NCBI RefSeq assembly: GCF_001610835.1
Contig: NZ_CP011270.1
Span: 496,001-560,000 of the forward strand
Length of the DNA: 64,000 nt
Direction: 5' to 3'
Source: Planctomyces sp. SH-PL14
Lineage (GTDB): Bacteria > Planctomycetota > Planctomycetia > Planctomycetales > Planctomycetaceae
Under the pieces are notes generated by a model, which saw only the letters and a program-made list of their open reading frames with translations, had not been told where the DNA came from and searched no databases. Below are positions 54,314-62,701 of this stretch, piece by piece. Position numbers and translations under genes: made by a program. The number at the start of each line of letters is the position of its first letter. Positions within the stretch are counted from its first letter, which is position 1.

Positions 54314-56125
54314 TTACGAAGGCTTTCGTGTTTGCGAGCCAGAGTCAACTTTGTTGTATGGAAGATATATTTCAAACGTCGCCCCTTTGCCGTGCAATCC
54401 TACCTCGCGAATCGCTCCGCCATGCCCCTCAATGATTCGCCTGACCAGCGCAAGCCCGAGTCCGGTTCCGTGGTCATACGTCGTAAAGAATGCTTCGAAT
54501 ATCTGCTCCTTCAGATGAGGTTCAACCCCCGCGCCATTGTCAGAAAACTTGATGAGAACATACGCCCCTTTCGGGTCGACAAAAGAAGGAACTTGCTCTG
54601 CTGGGACGATCGACGCTTCGATCTCGATGACTCGCACCACTTCAGCCATCCAGTGAAGCGAATTTGCGGCCAGCTCATCCAAGACTTCTGCGATCCGCTC
54701 CGGATCGGCAAAAACCAACAGCTCAGGAGAGCAATCGATCTTGCAGTTAACACCTCGCGACCTGAGAGAGTGGCACGCGTCCTCAAGCAAAGGAAGCAGC
54801 GCTGTCTGGATTGGCGAAATGTGTTGAGCCCTCGCCAACGACTTGAATTGATCAACGATACTCTTCGCCTTTTCGACGGCACCTCTCATATTCACGACAA
54901 CTGATATGGCTTCCGCCTCGCGGTGCTCCTCTATTCTTTTTTGGAGCGGAGCTAGATCAGTCTCAATTGCAAATATAGGATTTCCTATTTTGTGCGCGGC
55001 TGAAAACGAAATATCCTTCCATATGGCGTCACGTTCGGCGCGAATGCGCAAACTCTTTTCTCGCTCTAGAGCACTGTTGGTGATTGCGAGGCGCTCAACG
55101 AGATCGACATTTTCGCGATATAATTCCTCAGGCCCCTTTCGGAACTTAGCTAGTGATCGCGCCTCATCCGAAAAGTACTTAAACCCGAGTTGCGGGAACT
55201 GCTGGACTAGCCGCGTCATGTAGTCGCGATCCCACACGCGAACTCTCACCGCCGTCGATGGATAACGTTTTGACCTTAGAAAGTGCCGTTCGTGTCTCTG
55301 CAGCAGGCCATCTTCTATGAATTCGTTCTTCAGAACAATTAAGAGGAGCGTCAGGGACGAGTCTTCCCGCCTACCCGGCCGAAGGCGATCGTCGATGTCA
55401 TGACCCCGACGGAGTTGGTAAAGGACTCGGTCTGGATCCCCATAAATCATCTCCAGAGCCTGTTCGGGCGGCATGCTTCTGCCGAGAGAGATCAGCCATT
55501 GCTCCAAATACTCGAAACCGTCGGGGTCCTTCTTGGGAAGCTCAGCAAGTAAATCGAACTCGGCAGACTCGCGATACCACTCAATTCGACGGAAGCCCAT
55601 TTGGGCAATCAGCTCGCGGCAGAGGTTTTCGATGTCTTCCGTCGCCAGGATATCCCAATTAACAAAAAATGGCGTTGACAGGCTGGCCGGTATCGGCAAT
55701 CGAACTCGTCCGGCGCCGGTGCGAACTGATCGGAGCCAACTGTGTACCAGAGAGACAAGATCTGCACGGCCTTCTGCTGTGCTCTTATACACATAGAGGG
55801 GCGACGATCTCAGCTCATTGGGAAGCTGGCGAGAATAATCGTCGCGAACTAATACTAAAGTGGGCTTCCCCATGGCCATAGATTGGCCTATTTGGAAGAA
55901 AATCCCACCATCAGAAGAAGAGATATCAGCGATTATACAATCGGAACTCGCTATCTCGGCAATAGGACTATCTGCGGGATTTCGCTGGAAATATTCCTCA
56001 TCGATAGGGGTAAACTGCTGATTTCTGCATGCTTTTTTGAGACTATCGAAGAGCTCTTCAAACGCTGGCAAGTATGGGATGGCGAGGAAGCATTGTCTTT
56101 TCGGCGATTCTTTTTTTTTGGCCAT
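54314..56125 (-). CDS. Histidine kinase with TIR/NDT-like N-terminus and possible Mrr-like domain
   Basis: 603 residues. Residues 10-96 resemble the TIR-like or nucleoside-deoxyribosyltransferase-like fold: CFLAIPY, then SDCIIADISSSDGGIFFQIG and GKPTLVLV. The position normally a catalytic Glu (VFYELG in relatives) is Gln78. Residues 155-320 (IENLCRELIAQMGFRRIEW, EFDLLAELP, VRVWDRDYMTRLVQQFPQLG) may be a degenerate Mrr-like or other alpha/beta domain; this is low confidence. A coiled coil (335-370) leads to the kinase: H box AAHKIGNP with His378, N box Asn488, G1 DNGAG, F box and G2 GTGLGLAL. It has no membrane helix, so it is a cytoplasmic sensor. The start is the ATG of MAKKKESPK; a GTG at 56140 is an alternative. 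The receiver-cyclase is two bases downstream. Confidence 0.85.
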   Translation of the reverse strand: MAKKKESPKRQCFLAIPYLPAFEELFDSLKKACRNQQFTPIDEEYFQRNPADSPIAEIASSDCIIADISSSDGGIFFQIGQSMAMGKPTLVLVRDDYSRQLPNELRSSPLYVYKSTAEGRADLVSLVHSWLRSVRTGAGRVRLPIPASLSTPFFVNWDILATEDIENLCRELIAQMGFRRIEWYRESAEFDLLAELPKKDPDGFEYLEQWLISLGRSMPPEQALEMIYGDPDRVLYQLRRGHDIDDRLRPGRREDSSLTLLLIVLKNEFIEDGLLQRHERHFLRSKRYPSTAVRVRVWDRDYMTRLVQQFPQLGFKYFSDEARSLAKFRKGPEELYRENVDLVERLAITNSALEREKSLRIRAERDAIWKDISFSAAHKIGNPIFAIETDLAPLQKRIEEHREAEAISVVVNMRGAVEKAKSIVDQFKSLARAQHISPIQTALLPLLEDACHSLRSRGVNCKIDCSPELLVFADPERIAEVLDELAANSLHWMAEVVRVIEIEASIVPAEQVPSFVDPKGAYVLIKFSDNGAGVEPHLKEQIFEAFFTTYDHGTGLGLALVRRIIEGHGGAIREVGLHGKGATFEIYLPYNKVDSGSQTRKPS

Positions 56126-56274
56126 GTGCTCGTGGTCCACAGATGTAAGTCACGAATGTGAGATTCACACGCCGGAAGAGGTTTATGACATGGCCTTTCT
56201 ACACGCGGAGTGAACACCGCGTGGCAACGCGAGCCCGCCCACGTCTCCTAGTTTCCAACGGTGAAATGGTGACA

Positions 56275-56312
56275 AAATGAAATACTCCTTGCAACAACGG
56301 TGTCGCAAGGAG
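56275..56312 (-). terminator. Intrinsic terminator of nrdJ
   Basis: Stem CTCCTTGC / GCAAGGAG (56285-56292 and 56305-56312) with a 12-nt loop, followed on the minus strand by TATTTCATTTTG. It lies 26 nt past the nrdJ stop. Confidence 0.75.
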
Positions 56313-56338
56313 CGCAGGTCACGGCTGATACACGAGTG

Positions 56339-59300
56339 CTACGAGCACCCCATGCTCTGCCCACAGTTGTGGCAGAGGTAGCAGTTCCCGTTTCTCACCG
56401 TGATCGCTCCGCAGTTGTCACAGGCGGGGGCGTCGGATTGAAAACCGGCGAATTGGCTGTTGCGGCTGGTGGGCTGGAGCGTGGCGGACGGGGACTGGAG
56501 GCTGGGGAGGAGGGCAATCAGCCGGTTGGTGCCGGGGTGATGGCCGTTTCCGTTGCCGTTCGTCTGCCCGTTCGCCGGATGCTCCGCTTTCACCTGGGCG
56601 GCGTCCTTGGGGCTGGCGGCTGACGGCTGGGGGCTGGCAGCAGCGGCGCCCTGGGCGACCGTCGGGACGTTCCCGGCGGCCGCCGTCACTTCAGAGGACG
56701 CGGCAGTCTCCCCGGAGTCGCCGGCGGACTGGCCGTAGCCGGCCGCGGCGAGGTTGCGGTTGGGACTGTTCGCTTCCCGGTAGCCGGCGAGGAAGGTGAT
56801 CCCCAGGAACCGGAAGATGTAGTCGACCACGCTCTTGGCGTGCGGGATGTCCGGGTTGCTTGTCCAGCCGCTCGGCTCGAAGCGGGCGTGGCTGAACTTG
56901 TTCACCAGGGCATCGAGGGGGACACCGTACTGGAGGGCCAGCGAGGTTTCCGTTCCGATGACGTCCATCAGGCCCCCGATGGTGGACCCTTCCTTGGCCA
57001 TCGTGATGAAGAGCTCGCCCGGCGTGCCGTCTTCGAAGAGGCCGACCGTGATGTAGCCCTCGTGACCGCCGACGTTGAACTTGTGCGTCAGCGAGTGGCG
57101 GGTGTCCGGCAGGCGGCGGCGGACCGGCTGGGCCGAGACCGTGGCGACTTCCGAACCGGAGGTCGAGCCGGCAGTGCCCCCCTTCTTCTGGTCCTTCGAC
57201 GTGTTGAGGGGCTGGCTCTGCTTGGAGCCGTCGCGGTAGATCGCGAGGGCCTTGAGGCCGAGCTTCCAGCCTTCGATATAGGCCTGCTCGATGTCCTCGA
57301 CGGTCGAGTCGGCCGGCATGTTGACCGTCTTCGAGATCGCTCCCGAGAGGAACGGCTGGGCCGCCGCCATCATGGTGACGTGGGCCTTCCAGGCGATCGT
57401 TCGGGTTCCCTTGGCCGCCTTGAAGGCACAGTCGAAGACCGGGAGGTGCTCACCCTTGAGCTCGGGGGCCCCTTCGATGGTCTCCTCCTCTTCCATGTAC
57501 TTGAGGATCCCGTCGATCTGCGGCTGGTCGTAGCCGAGGGTCTTGAGGGCGTGCGGGACCGTGCGGTTGATGATCTTCATGATCCCCCCGCCGGCGAGCT
57601 GCTTGTACTTGATGAGCGCGATGTCCGGCTCGATGCCGGTGGTGTCGCAGTCCATCATGAAGGCGATCGTGCCGGTCGGAGCGAGCACCGTCGCCTGGGC
57701 GTTGCGGTAGCCGTGCCGGCGGCCGAGCTGGAGGGCCTCGTTCCAGACCTGGCGGGCGGCATCGCGGAGGTACTGCGGGCAGGCGGGATGGATCTTTTCG
57801 ACCGCGTCCCGGTGCATCTGCATGACCTGCAGCATCGAGGCCTCGTTCTCCTTGTAGCCGGCGAACGGACCGATGTGCCCGGCGATCTGGGCGCTGGTGG
57901 CGTAGCCCTGGCCGTTGAGGAGCGCCGTGAGGGCTCCGCAGATGCCGCGGCCGGCATCGCTGTCGTACGGCATTCCCATGGTCATCAGCAGGCTGCCGAG
58001 GTTGGCGTAGCCGAGACCGAGGGGCCGGAACATGTGGGAGTTCTCAGCGATCGCCGGCGTGGGGTAGCTGGCGTGATCGACCAGGATTTCCTGGGCGGTG
58101 ATCATGATCGCACAGGCCCGGCGGAACCGCTCGACATCGAACGTGCCGTCGTCCTTGAGGCACTTCTTGAGGTTGATCGACGACAGGTTGCAGGCGGTGT
58201 CGTCGAGGAACATGTACTCCGAGCAGGGGTTCGACGCGTTGATCGGACCGCTCTTCTTGCAGGTGTGCCACTTGTTGATCGTGGTCTCGTACTGCACGCC
58301 CGGGTCACCGCAGAACCAGGCCCCTTCAGACATCTTCCGCATGAGTTCGCGGGCCTTGAAGGTCGGTCCCGCGTGGCTGGGATTGGTGACCCAATGCGTC
58401 CGCCATTCGCCGTCATGCTCGACGGCGTGCATGAACTCATCGCTGATGCGGACCGAGAGGTTCGCATTCTGGAACATGATGGAGGAGTACGCTTCGCCGT
58501 TGAAGTTGGAGTCGTACTCGCCGCTGTCGATGAGGATGCGGGCCTTCTTTTCTTCCTTCAGCTTGCACTCGATGAAGTCGAGGATGTCCGGATGCCAGTC
58601 CTTGAGCGACTGCATCTTGGCGGCGCGGCGGGTCTTTCCGCCCGACTTCACAACGGCGGCGATCTGGTCATAGACCCGCATGAACGAGAGCGGGCCGGAG
58701 GGGGTGCCGCCGCCGGAGAGCTTTTCCCGCGAGCTGCGGATGGTGGAGAGGTCGGTCCCGGTGCCGGAGCCGAACTTGAAGAGCATCGCCTCGCTGGTGG
58801 CGAGACGCATGATCCCCTCCATGTTGTCGTCGACCGACTGGATGAAGCAGGCGGAGGCCTGGGGGTATTCGTACGGGGTTTCCGGGCGGCGGATCTGGTG
58901 GGTCTTGACGTCGAAGTTGTAGTTGCCGACCGAGCCCTTGATGCCGTACTGGTGGTAGAGGCCGACGTTGAACCAGACCGGCGAGTTGAAGGCGGCGTGC
59001 TGGTGCAGGCAGAGCCAGGCGAGTTCGCGGTAGAAGTTTTCGCCGTCGCTGGTCGTGGAGAAGTAGCCGTCCTGGAGGCCCCAGTCCGCGATGGTGCGGG
59101 CGACGCGGTGGATCACCTGCTTGACCGACTTTTCCCGCTCGTTGGTGCCGTGCTCTCCGAAGAAATACTTGGAGACGACGACGTTGGTGGCGAGGGCCGA
59201 CCAGTCCTTGGGAACTTCACAATCGGTCTGCTCGAAGAGGACCTTTCCGTTTTCGTCCTTGATCGCCGCGGTGCGGTAGTCCCACTCGACGGTGTCGAAC

Positions 59301-59389
59301 GGGTCGCCGGAGACGGGACAGAAGTAGGGCTCGATCCGCATCGGTTCGACACCGTGGCCGGTTGGGGAAGTTCCTTTGGCCTGCTGCAT
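56339..59389 (-). CDS. nrdJ: Adenosylcobalamin-dependent ribonucleotide reductase (class II)
   Basis: 1016 residues. The N-terminal region (YFCPVSGDPFDTVEWDYRTA) and the reductase core are as in long NrdJ proteins: FNSPVWFNVGL, SNPCSEYMFLDDTACNLSSINL, ATVLAPTGTIAFMMDCDTTGIEPD. An Ala/Gly-rich linker (about 850-970) leads to a C-terminal zinc ribbon (CDNCGAITVRNGNCYLCHNCG). It reduces ribonucleotides without oxygen dependence, using B12. I chose the ATG at 59389 because AAAGGAA precedes it; the ATG at 59413 is weaker. A hairpin with arms ACAATGCACAG / CTGTGCATTGT lies about 200 bases upstream. No cobalamin riboswitch was recognised. Confidence 0.95.
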   Translation of the reverse strand: MQQAKGTSPTGHGVEPMRIEPYFCPVSGDPFDTVEWDYRTAAIKDENGKVLFEQTDCEVPKDWSALATNVVVSKYFFGEHGTNEREKSVKQVIHRVARTIADWGLQDGYFSTTSDGENFYRELAWLCLHQHAAFNSPVWFNVGLYHQYGIKGSVGNYNFDVKTHQIRRPETPYEYPQASACFIQSVDDNMEGIMRLATSEAMLFKFGSGTGTDLSTIRSSREKLSGGGTPSGPLSFMRVYDQIAAVVKSGGKTRRAAKMQSLKDWHPDILDFIECKLKEEKKARILIDSGEYDSNFNGEAYSSIMFQNANLSVRISDEFMHAVEHDGEWRTHWVTNPSHAGPTFKARELMRKMSEGAWFCGDPGVQYETTINKWHTCKKSGPINASNPCSEYMFLDDTACNLSSINLKKCLKDDGTFDVERFRRACAIMITAQEILVDHASYPTPAIAENSHMFRPLGLGYANLGSLLMTMGMPYDSDAGRGICGALTALLNGQGYATSAQIAGHIGPFAGYKENEASMLQVMQMHRDAVEKIHPACPQYLRDAARQVWNEALQLGRRHGYRNAQATVLAPTGTIAFMMDCDTTGIEPDIALIKYKQLAGGGIMKIINRTVPHALKTLGYDQPQIDGILKYMEEEETIEGAPELKGEHLPVFDCAFKAAKGTRTIAWKAHVTMMAAAQPFLSGAISKTVNMPADSTVEDIEQAYIEGWKLGLKALAIYRDGSKQSQPLNTSKDQKKGGTAGSTSGSEVATVSAQPVRRRLPDTRHSLTHKFNVGGHEGYITVGLFEDGTPGELFITMAKEGSTIGGLMDVIGTETSLALQYGVPLDALVNKFSHARFEPSGWTSNPDIPHAKSVVDYIFRFLGITFLAGYREANSPNRNLAAAGYGQSAGDSGETAASSEVTAAAGNVPTVAQGAAAASPQPSAASPKDAAQVKAEHPANGQTNGNGNGHHPGTNRLIALLPSLQSPSATLQPTSRNSQFAGFQSDAPACDNCGAITVRNGNCYLCHNCGQSMGCS

Positions 59390-59586
59390 GGCAATTCCTT
59401 TTGATTCGTGCATCTTGCACTCTCACTCATTATCCAGGGACGGAAACGCACAAAACAAAACATCATCCGCCTCGAACCCCACAGTTCGAGTTGGATGCAG
59501 ATTCCAGGTTGGGACACTGAAGAGGGCGACCGGTCAGGACGACGGGCCGAAGGGAAGGGGGCGTGTCTCGACGGGAGCAAAGGGGG

Positions 59587-59641
59587 ACAATGCACAGCCA
59601 GATCCGCGCAGCAATGAACGCAGTTGACTTCTGTGCATTGT
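59587..59641. promoter_or_regulatory. Inverted repeat upstream of nrdJ
   Basis: Perfect 11-bp arms ACAATGCACAG (59587-59597) and CTGTGCATTGT (59631-59641) separated by 33 bases. It could be an operator or leader hairpin for nrdJ. It does not resemble the NrdR box as I know it. Confidence 0.45.
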
Positions 59642-60082
59642 GAACATTTGCAGCCTAACGAGCTATCGGCTGAAAACGCCGTGCTCCCTCACTCAAATTA
59701 TAGCAAAACCCGACACCGTCCCCCACAACTCCTTGTGGGAAGTGTTAAGGAACACCCTAGATGTTGTTGCCTTGGACGGGCAGCCACTGTACCGACGTGA
59801 ATCGATCTGTCAACAAGTCTTGGCGTCCGATTTGGCCACCGGATGAGGGGCCGTTGACGGAAATCTTGCCCCGTCACGGGTTACGGACGCGGACAAATTT
59901 CTACTCGAAAAGTTCATGTGTCGGGGAACGGGCCGTCACCGACATGTCGAGGGTAGGGACTGGGTAACCCCTAGGTGTTGTGGGTAGCTGGGTATTGGGG
60001 TTGGTGGGCGTTTTGGGGGCCGCGACGCGTATGGAGGGCCAATCTGACGTCGTGCGATCCGCGCTCGCCGTCGTGGGACCTG
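59642..60082. other. Intergenic region, no gene seen
   Basis: 441 bases between the nrdJ leader and repeat copy G, noticeably less GC-rich than the genes. It contains a small hairpin CCCACAA-CTCC-TTGTGGG near 59731-59749. Short open frames here have no ribosome binding site or recognisable product. Confidence 0.4.
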
Positions 60083-60403
60083 CCGGGTCCAGGGGCACCC
60101 TGGTCAGGGAGTGCAGGGGGCAGAATGCCCCTTGCCCGCCGGAGGCCTGGCTCGTCGTAAACCATCGGAAGGAGACGGTGTCCAAGCGCGGACACCGTGT
60201 CGGATGCCCCCTCACCAACCCGCGGGGATTCCAGATCGAGGGTTCCGGTGTGAGGGAGTCGTCAACGCCAGTTCCCTCAAGCGGCCGCCCGTTGTGTCCC
60301 ACGGTTCCTCGCCGGAATGCCTCCGGCGGCAAGGGGTGCCCCCTTGACCCCAGCGGCCGTCGCACGTTGGGTTTGAGCTATGGACGCCTTGCCGGCGAGG
60401 ACG
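60083..60403 (+). repeat. 320-bp dispersed element, copy G
   Basis: Full copy between divergent nrdJ and glyS. The first hairpin has diverged (CACCCTGGTCAGGGAG) and the second is GGGGGCAGAATGCCCC with an enlarged loop. The 3' hairpin is AAGGGG-TG-CCCCCTT. Confidence 0.88.
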
Positions 60404-60619
60404 TCTTTCGAATGGCCTCGGATGCCTTCCCCACCTGAGCGCAGGAAAGGGGCAGACCCGCAGTCCAATCGCTACACTCCGGCTCGCGCCCTGGCGCGGG
60501 GATTCCTCCGGAGCGACGAATCCCGAGGGACGGCGCACCCAGCGCGGTCCTTGAGGCGGAAACGGTGACTCCCGGTTTCCACTTCAGCCACAACCGATGG
60601 TGAGTCAGCGAGTTCAGAC

Positions 60620-62287
60620 ATGGCGGACAAGGCCCGCACAGCCCGGATGGAAAAGATCGTCGCCCTCTGCAAGCGGCGGGGGTTCATCTTCCAGAGCTCG
60701 GAAATCTACGGCGGACTCAACGGGTTCTGGGACTACGGTCCGCTGGGCGTCGAACTCAAGCGGAACGTCCGCCAGGCGTGGTGGAACGACATGGTCGTCG
60801 CCAACGATCCACTCTTCGTCCAGGCCGGGGCTCCGCAGGGCTTCTCGATCGTCGGGATCGAGACGTCGATCATCATGCACCCGCAGGTCTGGAAGGTCTC
60901 GGGCCACTACGACCTCTTTGCGGATAAGATGGTCGACTGCAAAGAGGTCAAGGGCCGCTATCGCCTCGATCACGTCAAAGGCCGCTGGGTGACGGGCAAG
61001 CTGGTTCCCAAAGAGGGAGCCGCGCCGGCGGCGAGTGACGAGGAGTGGTTTATCACCACGACCGTCGACGGCCCCGAAGCCGAAGAAGCGATTGCCAAGC
61101 GGGCCGGAAAGATCCTGGGCGTAAAGAGCAATGAGCTGAACAAGCTGCAGTGGAAGGGGAACGTGACCTCGCTGGCGACGGTGCCGGTAGCCAAGTTCAC
61201 GCATGTCGTCGCTCCCGAGGTGAATAACCCGGCGACGCTGACCGACCCGCGCGACTTCAACCTGATGTTCGAGACCTATACCGGGGCGCTGCAGTCGGAT
61301 GAGAACAAGGCGTTCCTCCGCCCCGAGACCGCACAGGGGATGTTCGTCAACTTCAAGAATGTCTGCGACTCGACCCGCGTGAAGGTGCCGTTCGGGATCG
61401 CCCAGATCGGTAAGAGTTTTCGAAATGAGATCACGCCGCGGAACTTCACATTCCGCTCGCGCGAGTTCGAGCAGATGGAGATGGAGTTCTTCTGCCATCC
61501 GTCGGAGTCGCAGCAGTGGTACTCCTACTGGCGCGACCGCCGCTTCAACTGGTACTTCAAGCACGGCCTCAAGAAGGAGAACATGATCCTTCGCGAGCAT
61601 GAGAAGTCGGAGCTGGCGCACTACTCCGTGGGGACTGCCGATATCGAGTATGCGTTCCCATTCCTCGACGACGGCGAGTACGGCGAGTTGGAAGGGGTGG
61701 CGCACCGCGGCGACTTTGACCTGCGTTCGCATGCCGAGGGGAAGCTCGACAAGAACCTGCAGGTCGAGAAGAACGCCGATGGGCAGCCGAAGTACCGTGG
61801 GTCGGGCGAGAACCTGACGTACTTTGACGATCAGACACGCGAGCGGTTTGTCCCCCACGTCATTGAGCCGGCGGCCGGGTGTGACCGGGCGACGCTGGCG
61901 TTCCTTTGCGAAGCCTATTGCGAGGATGAGGCTCCGGACGACAAGGGGGAGATGCAGAGCCGTGTGGTCATGCGGTTCCATCCGCGGTTGGCGCCGATCA
62001 AGGCAGCGGTGTTCCCGCTGGTGAAGAAGGATGGGCAGCCGGAGAAGGCGCTGGAGATTTACCAGGCGCTGAAGGAAGCGGGGATTGCGGCGACGTATGA
62101 CGCTCAGGCGGCGATCGGAAAGCGGTATCGCCGGATGGATGAGGCGGGGACGCCGTGGTGTATTACGGTCGATAACGACACGATCAAGGACGGGACGGTG
62201 ACGGTCCGTGATCGGGACACGTTGAAGCAGGACCGGCTGCCGGCAAGTGAGCTGGTGAGCGAATTGTCGCAGCGGCTGCGGAAGTAG
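60620..62287 (+). CDS. glyS: Glycine--tRNA ligase (single-chain, alpha2 type)
   Basis: 555 residues, the archaeal/eukaryal-type homodimeric enzyme rather than the bacterial alpha2beta2 form. It starts with KIVALCKRRGFIFQSSEIYGG and LNGFWDYGPLGVELK. Motif 2 is FRNEITPRNFTFRSREFEQME, and the anticodon-binding domain is the C-terminal part (AVFPLVKKDGQPEKALEIYQALKEAG, GTPWCITVDNDTI). It charges tRNA-Gly. The symbol glyQS is also used for this type. Repeat copy H begins 12 bases after the stop and copy G lies upstream. Confidence 0.97.
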   Translation: MADKARTARMEKIVALCKRRGFIFQSSEIYGGLNGFWDYGPLGVELKRNVRQAWWNDMVVANDPLFVQAGAPQGFSIVGIETSIIMHPQVWKVSGHYDLFADKMVDCKEVKGRYRLDHVKGRWVTGKLVPKEGAAPAASDEEWFITTTVDGPEAEEAIAKRAGKILGVKSNELNKLQWKGNVTSLATVPVAKFTHVVAPEVNNPATLTDPRDFNLMFETYTGALQSDENKAFLRPETAQGMFVNFKNVCDSTRVKVPFGIAQIGKSFRNEITPRNFTFRSREFEQMEMEFFCHPSESQQWYSYWRDRRFNWYFKHGLKKENMILREHEKSELAHYSVGTADIEYAFPFLDDGEYGELEGVAHRGDFDLRSHAEGKLDKNLQVEKNADGQPKYRGSGENLTYFDDQTRERFVPHVIEPAAGCDRATLAFLCEAYCEDEAPDDKGEMQSRVVMRFHPRLAPIKAAVFPLVKKDGQPEKALEIYQALKEAGIAATYDAQAAIGKRYRRMDEAGTPWCITVDNDTIKDGTVTVRDRDTLKQDRLPASELVSELSQRLRK

Positions 62288-62299
62288 TTGCGTGAAAAG

Positions 62300-62620
62300 C
62301 CGGGGGTCCAGGGGCACCCTGGTGGGGAGTGCAGAGGGGCAACGCCCCTCTGCCCGCCGGAGGCCCTCTCGTCGAGAGATGTCTGAAGGAGTGAGTGTCC
62401 AAGCGCGGACGACGTGCCGGATGCCCCCTCACCAACCCACGGGGATTGCAACGCCAGCGGTGTGATGTGGGGGAGTCCTCAACGCCGGTTCCACAAAGGG
62501 AACGGCCGTTGTGTCCCACGGTTCCTCATGGAAGCGCCTCCGGCGGCAAGGGGTGACCCCCTTGACCCCGGCTGCCGTCGCACGTTGGGTTTGAGCGATC
62601 GAGTCGCGCCGGCAAGGACG
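62300..62620 (+). repeat. 320-bp dispersed element, copy H
   Basis: Full copy beginning 12 bases after the glyS stop, same orientation. The hairpins are AGGGGCAACGCCCCT, CTCTCGTCGAGAG, TGTCCAAGCGCGGACG and AAGGGG-TGA-CCCCCTT. Confidence 0.9.
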
Positions 62621-62701
62621 GGTTTCGAGACACCGCGATCGGCCGCACTCCCCGACCGATCACCATTCGGCGAATGCACTCCCGAATGCACTCCAGCCCG
62701 C

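Noticed and set aside
59389-59700. Cobalamin riboswitch upstream of nrdJ
   Set aside because: I could not find the conserved B12-box or the core pairing; only a simple inverted repeat is visible.
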